DNA of 64,000 nt from Stomorhina lunata (Eukaryota; Arthropoda; Insecta; Diptera; Rhiniidae), in contig CAKOFX010000005.1 of the NCBI GenBank assembly GCA_933228675.1, forward strand, positions 62,001 to 126,000. Reading direction: 5' to 3'. The translations under genes and the position numbers were made by a program. A model generated the notes under the pieces. It was not told the origin of the DNA and searched no databases. It saw only the letters and a list, made by a program, of their open reading frames with translations. Of the stretch, positions 1-9,640 are shown piece after piece. Numbering within the stretch: position 1 is the first letter of the stretch; each line of letters opens with the position of its first letter.

Positions 1-422
1 GATGACGGCGACGATGAAACTTTGACTCATTTAAAACAGATTGCCCATATAAATTTGAACCTAAAGGCTGTAAGAAAAACTGTTCGGTATTTCAAAAATT
101 CGTCAGTTCGTTATAATATTTTACAAACAAGCGTTAAAAAGCATCATAATTGTGAATTAAGTTTACTTTTAGATTTCTGCTTCTAAAACAAAGTATTCAT
201 GAGAGTTTAGAAATGCTGTCGACCTTAGATTTGCTTCATTCTATCGACTTCGAAATTGTAAATTCTTTAAAATCGTTGCTATTTGTAAAAATTACTATTG
301 AAGCAATTTGTCGCTCGGATACAAATATTATTCACGCTAAAGGGGCTCTGCAGTTTCTCCTAAAGAAACAAGACTTATTTAAGAAATCCCTCATATTTAA
401 AAAACCTGAATTATTTTCCTGA
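1..422 (+). pseudogene. hAT-superfamily transposase remnant (C-terminal half, frameshifted)
   Basis: Frame 1 from the window edge reads an open stretch containing RKTVRYFKNSSVRYNILQ and CELSLLLDF, then a stop near 186. The reading continues in frame 3 from about 183 as ESLEMLSTLDLLHSIDFEI and AICRSDTNIIHAKGALQFLL, ending at 422. This pattern (basic RYF..SS.R..IL block, then an alpha-helical block with E.ICR.DTNI..A...L.FLL) resembles the region between the catalytic core and the dimerisation domain of hAT DDE transposases. The link is by memory of the family, not a search. The usual TRWNS motif lies where the frame breaks and is degraded. The hATC dimerisation region is not visible after 422, so the copy is truncated and dead. 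The catalytic N-terminal part would lie left of the window. The hAT-like terminus just downstream supports the call. Confidence 0.6.
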
Positions 423-479
423 ATTTTAATATTAAATTATAATATGTTTTAATGTAGTTATCTAAATTTTCCTACAAAT

Positions 480-601
480 TTAAACTGAAATAGTTTTATT
501 TAAAAAACCGAAAACCGAACCGAAACCGGCCGGTTTTGGGTGTTTTAAAACCGAAACCGCGGTTTCTCATTTTCACGGTTTTTTGCAAACCCTAGTCTGG
601 G
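480..601 (+). mobile_element. hAT-like element terminus with subterminal CCGAAACC palindromes
   Basis: The stretch is rich in AACCGAAAACCG and AACCGGCCGGTT words and ends TTTTTTGCAAACCCTA at about 593. Read outward this is a TIR starting TAGGGTTTGC, the form typical of hAT termini. It lies about 170 bases after the hAT coding remnant, so this is the probable 3' end of the same element. An 8-bp TSD would be 594-601, but the other end lies outside the window and cannot be compared. Confidence 0.55.
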
Positions 602-779
602 ACCAAAAAAAAAATCCTATTCCAACAATACAAAACTTGGGTATATGTATAAGAGCCAGAAACATTACAGTAAACGACTACCTTGTGGTTATTCTAAGAC
701 GATCTAAATCTAGCAAAATTTGTTCATGAAAGAAGCAAATGGTAAATTGTTTTTTTTTTTTGAAGAAGTTTCATGTGGC

Positions 780-1199
780 TACTGTTTCAATTAAGCAGCA
801 CAAAGTGCAAGTTCTGAGTAATACAGGAACAATTGTTTGCCGGAAGTTTTTGCGAAGATTTTTTAAAAAACCTCAGAAGATGAATTATTCTTCATCATAA
901 CAGTACATCTTGACAAATAAGTGAATTTTTGAGCAGTCGAAACCTAAATAAATAAATCACTCAACCCATCTATCACACAGTCCAGAATCGGCACCTAATG
1001 ACCTTTATTGTTTTCGAATATCAATTGTTTGCTCTTCTCTGATAAAGAAGCATTTGAAGCGTTGAAGAACCATGCTTTTGAAATTGACTTAAGAAATTCA
1101 ACTTTTATAAAAATTGTAACGTTTTGGTGCAATCGATCGTTTAAGAAAGTTTTTTATGAAGAATTTATTGGCGTTTTTGTGATTCTATTTAATGTTTAA
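780..1199 (+). pseudogene. mariner-type transposase remnant (3' part, several frameshifts)
   Basis: Three short in-frame pieces fit the C-terminal half of a mariner (DD34D) transposase. LPEVFAKIF near 840 corresponds to the CLPEVF-like segment before the second catalytic Asp. A degraded LHHN.T.. segment near 890 sits where ILHHDNASSH is usual. SPESAPNDLYCF near 975-1010 corresponds to the YSPDLAPNDFFLF motif that carries the third catalytic Asp (AP.D). The longest piece (1008-1199) reads LLFSDKEAFEALKNHAFEI, like the RFS..EEA..AFKNHVLEI helix that follows. The frame shifts between pieces and there are internal stops, so the copy is dead. No TIR was recognised on either side. The resemblance is from remembered family motifs; a profile search against mariner would settle it. 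Confidence 0.55.
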
Positions 1200-1325
1200 T
1201 ATATGTATATATGTAAAGTAAAATTGCATTAGTAACTAAATTTTCAAAAATGGAATTATTAAGTTCTTTTGCGACGTCTACATTTATCTATTCCGGTATA
1301 AATTGTATTTATACCGTTTTTAACA

Positions 1326-1683
1326 CATAACTCCCATATAGAGTTATGTGTCAAAAACGCACTAAATGAGAAAAAATCACTAAAACGTTCGTAAATCCGA
1401 AGATAATGAGAACTCTGTTAATTTTTTGCACACATAATTTTTGTAAAAACTGCAATCAATTAGCCAAATTTCGAGATAATCGGTATACATTTGACTCTAG
1501 CTCTCATATAAGTCCAAATAAAGGGAACAGCTTAAATATAAAAGTTTATAGAAAATGTTTGTACAATGGTTAAATTTACCAAATATTTGTCTTTATTCAG
1601 GAAAAAAAACACATTTGACCTTATTGGTCAAGGGTATCGTATGGTCGGGCTTGACCGACTATAGCACTTTCTTACTTGTTTAC
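1326..1683 (+). mobile_element. INE-1-like (non-autonomous Helentron) copy, family B, 5'-truncated
   Basis: The sequence is collinear with the more complete copy at 50504-51303. It shares the AAATGAGA.AAAATCACTAAAACG block, the ATTTCGAGATAATCGG block and the 3' end. The terminus is a hairpin (GGTCGGGCTTGACCGAC) followed by TTTCTTACTTGTTT, the same organisation as the Drosophila INE-1 3' end. The 5' GTCY microsatellite part is missing. Left limit is approximate. Confidence 0.8.
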
Positions 1684-1689
1684 CTCCTT

Positions 1690-2200
1690 TTTCCCATTTT
1701 CTTAGCTAATTCTAATCCTTTTGTTTCTATCGCGTTTAGTTTTAGATATAATATCACTAGTTTGTTTCCCTTTTGTACCTAGTGCGAATTTCTGCTTTTA
1801 TCGAATTCGGTATAAATCGGTTTTCTATATGTATTGGTCCTATTTTTATTTAAAAGATATATTTTCTACCGATTTTCCCTTTTTTTACTCTCTAACTTGA
1901 AGAAGTACCAAACACGTATTCTGACTTCATTACTTTAAAAGTTATCAAAAGTTTAATAACAATGAAACTACACATGAATTCTTTCCGTTTTTTGTCCCCT
2001 TTGTCGAAAAAGTACCAAATACGTGCTGGGTATTTTTTTATGTTTATCGATTGCGGTATAAATTTTGCTTCTATGTAAATTAACTTATAAGGTATACACG
2101 TATGGGCAAAAAATTACCAAAATTTTGTCCCATATTTGAAAAATTGGTTAGCATGTGTCCTCTTGTTTTTCTAGCCGATCCAAATCCAATTAAATTTTTG
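1690..2200 (-). repeat. Diverged copy of the Helitron-like module seen at 46.7-47.3 kb
   Basis: Recurrent phrases such as AAGTACCAAAYACGTG, TTTTTTGTCCCC and GCGGTATAAATTT match, in reverse orientation, the iterated GGTACTTTTTTGAAA and AAAAGGGG phrases of the region at 46.68-47.28 kb. The similarity is patchy and no terminus is visible. Either a decayed fragment of that element or shared low-complexity composition. Confidence 0.35.
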
Positions 2201-2234
2201 TCACCTTAAATTTTTACTGCTGATTTAAGATCTA

Positions 2235-3692
2235 TTTCAGACAGCCCACCTACATTACAACAAGTGAAAAATGCCATTAAAAGTCTTAAGCGTAACAAGG
2301 CCCCGGGCAATGACAATATATCAGCGGAGATGTTTTTATGTGACGTTGAAGGATCGGCGAGACTGTGGCACCCATTTGTGCGTAAAATATGGGAAGAAGA
2401 AGCTCTACCAACCTCCTGGAATGAAGGTATACTAGTCAAAATACCAAAAAAGGGTGACTCCAAAGACTGTAATAACTACAGGGGAATAACACTTCTTCCA
2501 ATACCGAGCAAAATACTAAGTCGAGTAATTTTGAATAGAATGTCTGACGCAGTTTCTGAAACACTCCGCGAAAATCAGTTTGGGTTCCGAGAGAATAGAT
2601 CTTGTGTTGATCTAATCAACACAGTAAGAATAGTATTGGAGCAATGTAATGAATTCCGCACCCCCATTTATCTAGCGTTTATCGACTTTATGAAGGCCTT
2701 CGACAGTGTCAACAGGTGCTATCTATGGAGAATTTTAGAAAACCGTAACATGCCAACGAAAATTCTGGAGTAAGACAAGGATGTATATTATCACCTATAC
2801 TTTTTATCCTTGTCATCGACAATATAATGCGCACGGCACTGAATGGTAGAGGTGGTATCCAATGGACACCATTTAAGCAACTCGAGGACTTGGAAAACAC
2901 CGATGACGTATGTCTTCTAAGCCAAAGACCAGCTCACCTTCAAGAAAACACTAGCGCTATTACTGTTGAATCTCGGGCAACTGGGCTGGAAATCAATATC
3001 TCCAAGACAAAGATTATGCCTGGAGGCTATGGCGCAAACCCGTCGCCACACATCAATGTGGATAACGAGGGTATTGGTTGTGTAGGTACCTTTAATTATC
3101 TTGGTAGTTTGGTATCTACAAAAGGTGGCGCCGATGAGGATATTGAATCGCGTATTAATAAGGCAAAATCTGCATTCGGCATTCTCCGAACTATATGGAA
3201 ATCTCGGCAAATATCAACAACAACTAAGTTACGAATATATAACTCGAATTTCAAGTCCATCTTGTATTACGGCTGCGAAACTTGGAAACGCACAAATGCC
3301 ATCGATAAGCGCCTGCAAACCTTTGCAAACAAATGCTTGCGACAAATCCTTAATATATGGTGGCCAAATCGATAAGAAATGAAGATCTACTAAACGCTAC
3401 AAACCAAATCCCTTCTTCTATAGAGGTATGTCAACGGAAATGGCGATGGATAGGCCACACACTTCGAAGGACAAATACCAACATTGCTCGACAAGCGCTT
3501 CGTTTGAATCCACAAGGAAGCGGCCGTCGTGTTGGTGCACCTGCTAGAACGTGGAGAAGGTCAATTGATGCGGAGTTACAAGCAGCAAACTATTCATGGA
3601 ATGATGTATGCCTAACATCTCGCAATAGAGTTCGATATAAAAGGATGGTTGAGGCCCTATGCTCCACTGGGAGTCAAGGATAACAGAAGAAG
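2235..3692 (+). mobile_element. 5'-truncated RTE-like non-LTR retroposon insertion with 8-bp TSD
   Basis: The octamer AAGATCTA occurs at 2227-2234 and again at 3693-3700, exactly flanking the reverse-transcriptase remnant. The 3' end is a short AGAAGAAGAAG simple-repeat tail just before the second copy, as expected for RTE-type elements, which end in microsatellite tails rather than poly(A). The insertion starts inside the reverse transcriptase coding region, so it was 5'-truncated on arrival. The tail overlaps the TSD, so the boundary may be off by a few bases. Confidence 0.75.
2239..3683 (+). pseudogene. Reverse transcriptase of an RTE-like retroposon, broken in three frames
   Basis: Frame 2 (to about 2766) carries fingers/palm motifs: AIKSLKRNKAPGNDNISAEM, NYRGITLLPIPSKILSRVI, ENQFGFRENRSCVDLI and the first catalytic block FIDFMKAFDSVNR. 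The frame then jumps to 1 at GVRQGCILSPILFILVID. About 40 residues normally found between these blocks are absent, so this is an internal deletion. The second catalytic box reads NTDDVCLL where FADD or YADD is usual. Downstream, FNYLGSLVSTKGGADEDIES and YYGCETW belong to the C-terminal region. A further frameshift near 3365 leads to KWRWIGHTLRR and GRRVGAPARTWRRSIDAEL, ending GSQG. The element would normally supply reverse transcriptase and endonuclease for its own retroposition. The endonuclease is missing here. RTE clade is inferred from motif wording and the tail. Confidence 0.85.
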
Positions 3693-3883
3693 AAGATCTA
3701 AGACCAATTTCGTTTTTGTTTCTAAGCGTCATATCTCTTAAGTGTCCAAAAAAAATATGTGCCCATAGTAAGTCATCTTGTGTACTGGCAGAGTAATAAT
3801 GGTGATTTATTTTCTAGAGAAATATGTTAACCTCAATGTCGTATTAAAGCTATGTAAATTTTTTGATTTTACCAGTTCCCTTG

Positions 3884-4022
3884 AATAGCGTACGCATATT
3901 TTGAAATTTCTTAGGCCAAGCTTTAAAAGATTTTCTTCTACTTGGACCTTCCATCAAAGTTTTGGTTGTCCTCTTCTACTAGTGCCCTCGGGATTATTTT
4001 CGAACACTTTTTTTGATAGAGT
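3884..4022 (-). pseudogene. RTE-like retroposon C-terminal fragment, minus strand
   Basis: On the minus strand this reads KVFENNPEGTSRRGQPKL, then W, then EENLLKLGLRN. It aligns with KVFDNDPEGTRRRGRPKLRW of the longer copy whose remnant lies at 43852-45540. Only about 45 codons remain, with one stop. It stands head-to-head against the forward fragment that starts at about 4023, making a short inverted pair. Confidence 0.7.
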
Positions 4023-4335
4023 ATCAAGAGTTATACGCTGATATTAATATAGTTAAATGCATTAATCAACAGCGGTTGCGTTGGCTAGGACATGTTGTGC
4101 GAATGGATGGAAATACTCCATCATGAAAAGTGTTCGAAAATGATCCCTTTTGAACTCGTAGAAGAGAATGACCGAAACTTTGATGGAAAGACCAAATAGA
4201 AGAAAATCTATTAAAGCTTGACCTACGAAATTGGAAAATATGCGTACAAGATCGAAAATCAAGGAGTTCTAAAATATGATCGGCCTTTGACCTAAACAGG
4301 TTGTGATATAGGCCAATTAAGTAAATATTTGTGGA
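4023..4335 (+). pseudogene. RTE-like retroposon C-terminal fragment, plus strand
   Basis: The plus strand reads YQELYADINIVK, QQRLRWLGHVVRMDGNTPS, then KVFENDPF, EENLLKLDLRNWKICVQDR and SAFDLNRL, with in-frame stops after TPS and at several later points. It matches the C-terminus of the reverse-strand element at 43852-44532 almost residue for residue. The segment ends in AATTAAGTAAATA, consistent with a decayed TAAG-type tail. No TSD was found. Confidence 0.75.
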
Positions 4336-4415
4336 CGGACGGACATCAAAATATTCGAAGATGGGTTTGTCTTAGCTCAAACTTATTAAACCCTTTCCAC
4401 ACATTGTGAAAAGTT
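4333..4415 (-). mobile_element. INE-1-like 5'-end fragment, family B
   Basis: GGACGGACGGACATC followed within 60 bases by CTTATTAAACCCTTTCCACAC matches the microsatellite and 5' end of the INE copy at 10201-10560 in the same orientation. The hairpin end is absent. Confidence 0.55.
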
Positions 4416-5474
4416 TCAGGGACAGTCACTTGAACTTGAAACTACAGGGTTATTACACACGTAAAATGCATGTGAGCATTAAAGAATAGAATTTCACTAT
4501 AAACATCTTTAATATACACATTTTGTTTGCAACATGTTTCACAGCTTAAGTGTATGTTTGCTTTTTAGGTTATGGTTTTTTTTGTTTAGATAGGATTTGG
4601 TTTCGACTTGACCATATAGTAAATTTTGATTTTCTAAAATTTAATTAAATGTATATGTATAATGTAAAGTATAAACATTTAAACTAACTTGCTAATAATG
4701 AGTATGTTAAATCCATACATTGCAGTCATTTACCAAAAAAGTGACATATGTAAAAAAACTTCTTATTGTTTAAATGTAAAAGAAACAAAAATGGTTTTTA
4801 TGTGGAAACTCATGAAAATTTCAGAAAACATTATATGAGGGGCTTGGAGCACAAGGGGTCTAAGTGCCTTTTTTAAAAAAATTGAGTTAGCATGTGGAAT
4901 TAGTTCGTGAAGTACAGGGAAATTTGGAGCATAAAAGGTGGAAGTGAGATTGCCATCCAATAGTGAGATATGGCGACCATATCTAAACTTGCCAACTAAA
5001 ATACCTGTTTTGGTTGGAGCACAAGGGGTATATGTGCACTTGAACCCCTTGTGCTCCAACAAAATTTTAAAATTAATGTTTCACATCGACTATGTACTTG
5101 GGTCAAAGAAAAGTTTTGAGCTAAAATTTACCTGGACTTTGTATAAGATAATTTGTAAATTAATTCATTATTAAATCTACTTACATTAACAAATTAATCA
5201 TGTTTATTTCTAATAAGTAAACTCAAAAACTAATGCACCAAATTGGACCAAAATTAACCTGTGTATTATATATGACGTGAGCAGCGTTTGTGTGGAGTTC
5301 TATTTTCGTTCGATAGATGGCGCCAAAGTTCTACATATTGGTCAATTGAGCGGTAACTGCTGAGCCGATCGTCATAATATTTAAACGTGGTATAGATCTT
5401 TCAGTGAGCTTTAGTGTAGACATAACTATTCATGGAAATTTTAAACATGTTGAAAATTTATTCATTTTATTCCA

Positions 5475-5912
5475 AAGTGAGGATGAAGTTGAGCCCGATG
5501 ATGTAATGGAATCTGATTATAACGACTAAAAAATTTAACAAAGCAGCCTTAAAGCTTTTCTTAATAAAATGTTGTTTTAAAAATTTTATCCTTCCTGTTT
5601 TCATGAAAGAAGTTACTTACAGGATATTACATTCGTTTGTGGTACAAGTAAGATTATTTAGAAATTAAAAAAAAGTTGGAGCACAAGGGGAATAAGTGCT
5701 AGTTGCTTATTTCAAGAGTAATTTTTGGGTATTTGCAAATGCAGAATGTGGTATTTTGTTAATTAATCAATTAAAAATATGTCTCAGGATCTCTACTCAT
5801 TAAAAAATAATAATCCACACAGCATCAAAAGTTTTTTGTTCCAATTTAACTTTAACCTCTCATTTCACATTATTAGAAACAATTCACTTAGATCCCTTGT
5901 GAATGAATGTGA
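5475..5912 (+). repeat. Direct duplicate of the element's 3' end (partner at 6386-6796)
   Basis: The block from AGTGAGGATGAAG through the coding stop, the AAAAAATTTAAC-type untranslated stretch and the CACTTAGATCCCTTGTG end is repeated at 6386-6796 with roughly 10% differences by eye. In this copy the right TIR breaks off after CCCTTGTG. It looks as if an internally deleted derivative and a longer copy were joined, or a 3' end was duplicated by gap repair. Confidence 0.8.
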
Positions 5913-5940
5913 CCAAAATTTTTGAATTATAGAAATTACA

Positions 5941-6438
5941 AAAAGAAAGAACTCTCTGGTTTATGTACCTCAAGATTGGGAGAAGCTTGTAGCTAAATCA
6001 AATAAAAAATTTACTGTAGTACCAATGCAAAATGAGGACTTCATATCTCTTGAGCCAATTCAAAGATATTTCACAAAAAGCGTTCCGGGTATCCGAAAAA
6101 TGCAATGATTACACTATGAAAAGGATGACCCCTGGAACCTCTCATACAAAGATGATCTTTCGAAAGAAGACTTCACCACAGTAAATTTAAAAGCTAAAAA
6201 TGTTGGCCGAGACATGCAGTTACTCCCACAACTTCCTGCAAAACAAAGTGTTAAACCTATCAAATTTAATAAGTTCAAGAACTTTCAAGATCTTCTTTGC
6301 TATATACCACCAGTTTACCACGAATGGTTCAAAGCACTTCCTCATGATAGAATGGATGTAAATCCGGAAAGCATCGAAAGCATAAGTGAGGATGAAGATG
6401 AGCCGGATGATGTTATGGAATCTGACTATGATGACTAA
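5941..6438 (+). pseudogene. C-terminal remnant of an unidentified transposon-borne protein
   Basis: Frame 1 is open from 5941 to the stop at 6438 except for one TGA near 6112. It reads KRKNSLVYVPQDWEKLVAKS, then PWNLSYKDDLSKEDFTTVNL, AKQSVKPIKFNKFKNFQDLL, CYIPPVYHEWFKALPHD, and an acidic tail ESISEDEDEPDDVMESDYDD. About 165 codons survive. The last acidic codons also occur at 5480-5529 in the duplicated 3' end. The arrangement of a KP..K.K..DL...IPP.YH segment with an acidic C-terminus reminds me of uncharacterised proteins that accompany transposons in arthropods, but I cannot name the family. Given its place between the TIRs it was probably the element's own gene. The upstream part, including any catalytic domain, is missing. 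A downstream AATAAA-like run lies near 6473. Confidence 0.5.
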
Positions 6439-6810
6439 AAAATCTAACAAAGCAACCTTAAATACGTTTCTTAATAAAATATTGTTTTAAAAATTAAATC
6501 CTTGTTGTTTTCTTTTAAGACGTTACATATAACATATAACATTATTTTGGGGTACAAGTAAAATTATTTAAAAATTAAAAAAAAGTTGGAGCTAGGTGCT
6601 TACTTCAAGAGTAATTTTTGGATATTTGCAAATGCAGAATATGGTATTTTTTTAAATAATCAGTTAAAAATACATCTCAAGATCTCTACTCATTAAAAAA
6701 TAATAATCCACACAGCATCCAACATTTTTTATTGCAATTTAACTTTAACCTTTCATTTCACATTATTAGAAAAAAGTCACTTAGATCCCTTGTGCTCCAA
6801 GCCCCTCATA

Positions 6811-7735
6811 TCATAGTTTTAAAGAAGACAATTTTTTATAAAACAAATTTTTAGTTATGACTCTATTAAAGCATACGTATATGTTATGTATGTGTAAATA
6901 TATGTTTGTAGTTGTATGCTGTATGCCATTATGACCATTTGTAGGTTACAACATATTAGTAATCGCTTATAAATTATTCTCTTTTTAACTTAAGGTTATT
7001 TACACTATTTTAGTGTAATTACACATGTAGAAAATTAAACAAAATTTTACTCTGGCTTATAATGTTGCAGACATTATTACTAGAATAGAAAGTTAGTGCT
7101 GGTTTTTGAAAATCTTGTTTTGTTTTGGATATTATACAAAAGATTTTAGTAGTTTTTGGAATATAACTAAATACTTAAATATTTATATACAATATTTAGG
7201 TATAAAGTTCCTGATTCTAGTAATTTACAAGTCTAAAGTTTCTTGTTGCAAAAACTGTTACCAAATAAATTACGAGCAGAGATCTTATAATAAACTTTTA
7301 GACAAATAACTTAAATGATTCTATGTAGATATGTTAGAAATATGTAGTAATTACATTTCCTATTAAATAACTAATTATTATCTGGAATTGCAAAACAGAT
7401 GAAGATTAGGAATGTAGAAGATTTAGGTAAGAGAAATTTAATTATTAACTTATAAGATGGATAATTTTAATGAAAACTAGAAATAATATTAAATGAGTAA
7501 AATAATTAGAAGAAACTCCGGGCAAATTTTGGATAATTTCAATGTTATAAAACTTTTAATTTTAACATGATTATAATTTGAAATAATATATTGGTTAGAC
7601 CGTCCCACGATTTAGTAGAAAACCTTTTAATTCAGATACTTATACCTTCCAGTTTTTTTCCTTTGATAGAAATTTAAAATATTATTATGTTCGGATAATA
7701 TTTACAACTCACTTTGGTATTTCTGCAGCAAAAAG
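6811..7735. other. AT-rich sequence with no recognisable feature
   Basis: Short AT-rich words only. A 67-codon open stretch at 7106-7309 has no recognisable motif and is probably chance. No repeat partner was noticed elsewhere in the window. Confidence 0.6.
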
Positions 7736-8043
7736 CTTTATTTTGATCACCGATTTCAAAAAAATTTAATGATGCAGTTCTATAGAGATAGACTCTTCTG
7801 GTGCTAAGAATAATTAATTGTTCTTAAGAAAAAGTTATATAATGAGTTATAAAAAAAGGTATTGAAATGTGCTTAATGTTCTACAAAGAAAAGTGATGAA
7901 TTTATTAATCAAACTCAGCAGATCATGCATCGAATATAGTTTCACTGCCTTAATCTTGATGTCGATTTAATAAAAACACAGAAGCTTTGTTTAAGTCTAC
8001 AGAAGAAAATAGCTTACTATCGTATATAGTTAAGAAGATATCA
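7736..8043 (+). repeat. Dispersed repeat body, paralogous to 49310-49407
   Basis: The phrases GATTTCAAAAAAATTTAATG, GTTCTATAGAGA and AAGAAAAAGTTATAT recur in the same order at 49316-49407. The remaining ~200 bases here have no partner in the window. In both places the repeat is interrupted by a TIR element and then continues with GGAAATCAAAAA. Confidence 0.55.
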
Positions 8044-8734
8044 GGGCCCTATTTCACTAAACTACAATTCAACAAGTTTACAAGTTACAATTTCAATTCT
8101 AATTCTTACAAGTGCTGTTCCATTGTGTTTCAATAAAATTTACACAACAATTGTAGCTTTTTGGACTTGTAAACTACAATTTCTATAATTAAAATTTCTA
8201 AAATTACAATTTCTACAATTATAATAAAATAAAATATTTTGGTAAATATATGGAGTGAAATAAAACATTTTTGAACTCGTACTGTACCACACCATCTACG
8301 ATTTTCATAAAATTATATACATTCTCCTAGCCTAGGCAATTTTTACACTTCTTAAAAATTTTTAATTTTGCTTGGTTCAGATTTTATGGCGGTTCAAAGC
8401 TCGTTTTTTCAAGATTTTTTCCGAAACATACCCACTTTATATGCATATAACTTTTGATACTCATGTTTTAGCATATGTCCTTTAGTTTTATGTCCTTTAA
8501 TTAAAAAATTTAATCTTGTATTCAAATTCAAAATTTGTGCTGAAATATTATGAATTATTTTAGAAAAAGTTTTTTGTTTTCCGATCCACCATGGGCTTAT
8601 TTTTTTTTTGTTTTCATATTTTGTTGTCTACACTATTATCCACATTTGAGAAAATGATAAAGAAAATGGAAGATATGATTTTTGAGGTATGCTTGAGTCA
8701 AGGACATCATTGATTTTCCTTGTTCTGCATACAT

Positions 8735-8860
8735 GATTATATTTTCATATCCTTCACCACTATAGTTGGAAAGCCAATAGTGTACCAATGGACTTAGAAT
8801 TAATTCCTGAGTCGATGTTAGTCCGTCCGTCCCATGCAAACCTTGTAATCAAACAAAATA
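8735..8860 (+). mobile_element. INE-1-like 5' fragment, family B, internally deleted
   Basis: TATCCTTCACCACTATAG, then CTTAGAAT..TGAGTCGATG, GTCCGTCCGTC and CCATGCAAACCTTG follow the order of the 50504 copy with several deletions. Nested in the GGGCCC element. Confidence 0.6.
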
Positions 8861-9039
8861 AATAAATGGTCATTAATATTGATTGGATTTTGTATTAATT
8901 TTAACTAATTTTTATTAAAAGATAGTTAAAAACCAAATTTGAATTCAATTTATCATTCACTTGTAACTTGTAAAAATGTTTTTGAGAGTCTCAGTCGACC
9001 CTATGCTTTTTTTCTACAATTCTACAAGTGTACAAGTAC

Positions 9040-9184
9040 AAATTTAGTGTGGGGTTTATATAACTCAAGCGGCTGATGATTGAGTGAAATTTACATGTAT
9101 TTTGTTTTTGTAACAATAACAAAGCACATGTAAATTTCACTCAATCGTCAGACGCTTGAGTTATATAAACCCAACATTAGATTT
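9040..9184. repeat. Inverted repeat (foldback MITE), arms ~59 bp
   Basis: GGGTTTATATAACTCAAGCG at 9052 returns inverted at the end of the right arm (ending 9172). The central 47-base arms differ at only about two positions and are separated by 27 bases. Weaker pairing extends the arms to about 9040 and 9184. It lies inside the GGGCCC element. Confidence 0.8.
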
Positions 9185-9357
9185 GTGAACCAAAACCGCT
9201 TGTAGAAGTAAGACTTGTAAACTTCTGAATTGTAAAAATCACTTGTAGCTACAAACTTGTAATTGTATTTTAATGAAACACAAGTTTTTACAAGTTCACA
9301 ATTTTACAGGCAAAAACACTTGTAATTGTAGACTTGTAGCTTAGTGAAATAGGGCCC

Positions 9358-9640
9358 AGGAAATCAAAAAAGCTCTAAAAAATTCAATGTTTCAATTTTT
9401 CTTTGGACAAAAACTAAGTTGTCTCGGTTTTGCTCGGTGCTTCCACCATAACCACGTAAAAGGCGAAGGTCTTTTTTTTAGATTGAGTGAAAAAAATTCA
9501 CCGAGATTTACCGATCGTTGAACAAAGTTCAAAATTTTCTGAAAAAAGTCAAGTAAATTGTTATTCACAATTTAAGCAAAAAGTGTTGCAGTCGTTTAGG
9601 CGTAACTTTTTAATCAAATTGAATTTAAGTGTAATTCCAA
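9358..9640 (+). repeat. Dispersed repeat body, paralogous to 49790-50060
   Basis: Contains CTTTGGACAAAAACT, TCGGTTTTGCTCGGTGCT and AAAAGTGTTGCAGTCGTTTAG, all found in the same order and orientation at 49830-50035. Non-coding. Function unknown. Confidence 0.75.

Larger units (their letters stand above)
4834..6810 (+). mobile_element. TA-flanked DNA transposon remnant with TIRs and iterated internal motif
   Basis: The left end TGAGGGGCTTGGAGCACAAG (from 4836) is inverted at the right end, ending at 6808. The shared arm runs on to CTAAGTG, about 32 bases. TA dinucleotides lie at 4834-4835 and 6809-6810, as expected for TA-targeting elements. Motif TTGGAGCACAAGGGG recurs at 4844-4858, 5014-5028, 5676-5690, inverted at 5045-5059, and with one change at 6786-6800. 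A weaker copy may lie near 4927. Such repeats can be transposase binding sites, but this is inference. The copy is internally rearranged: its last ~410 bases are present twice. The superfamily was not identified. Confidence 0.7.
8044..9357. mobile_element. Long-TIR element with GGGCCCTATTTCACTAA ends
   Basis: GGGCCCTATTTCACTAA at 8044 is inverted at the right end, finishing AATAGGGCCC at 9357. Similarity between the arms runs on loosely for about 170 bases, through many ACAAGT and ACTTGT words. No coding sequence remains. A hairpin element (9040-9184) and an INE fragment (8735-8860) sit inside. No clear TSD was found beside either end, so the superfamily is open. Confidence 0.7.
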
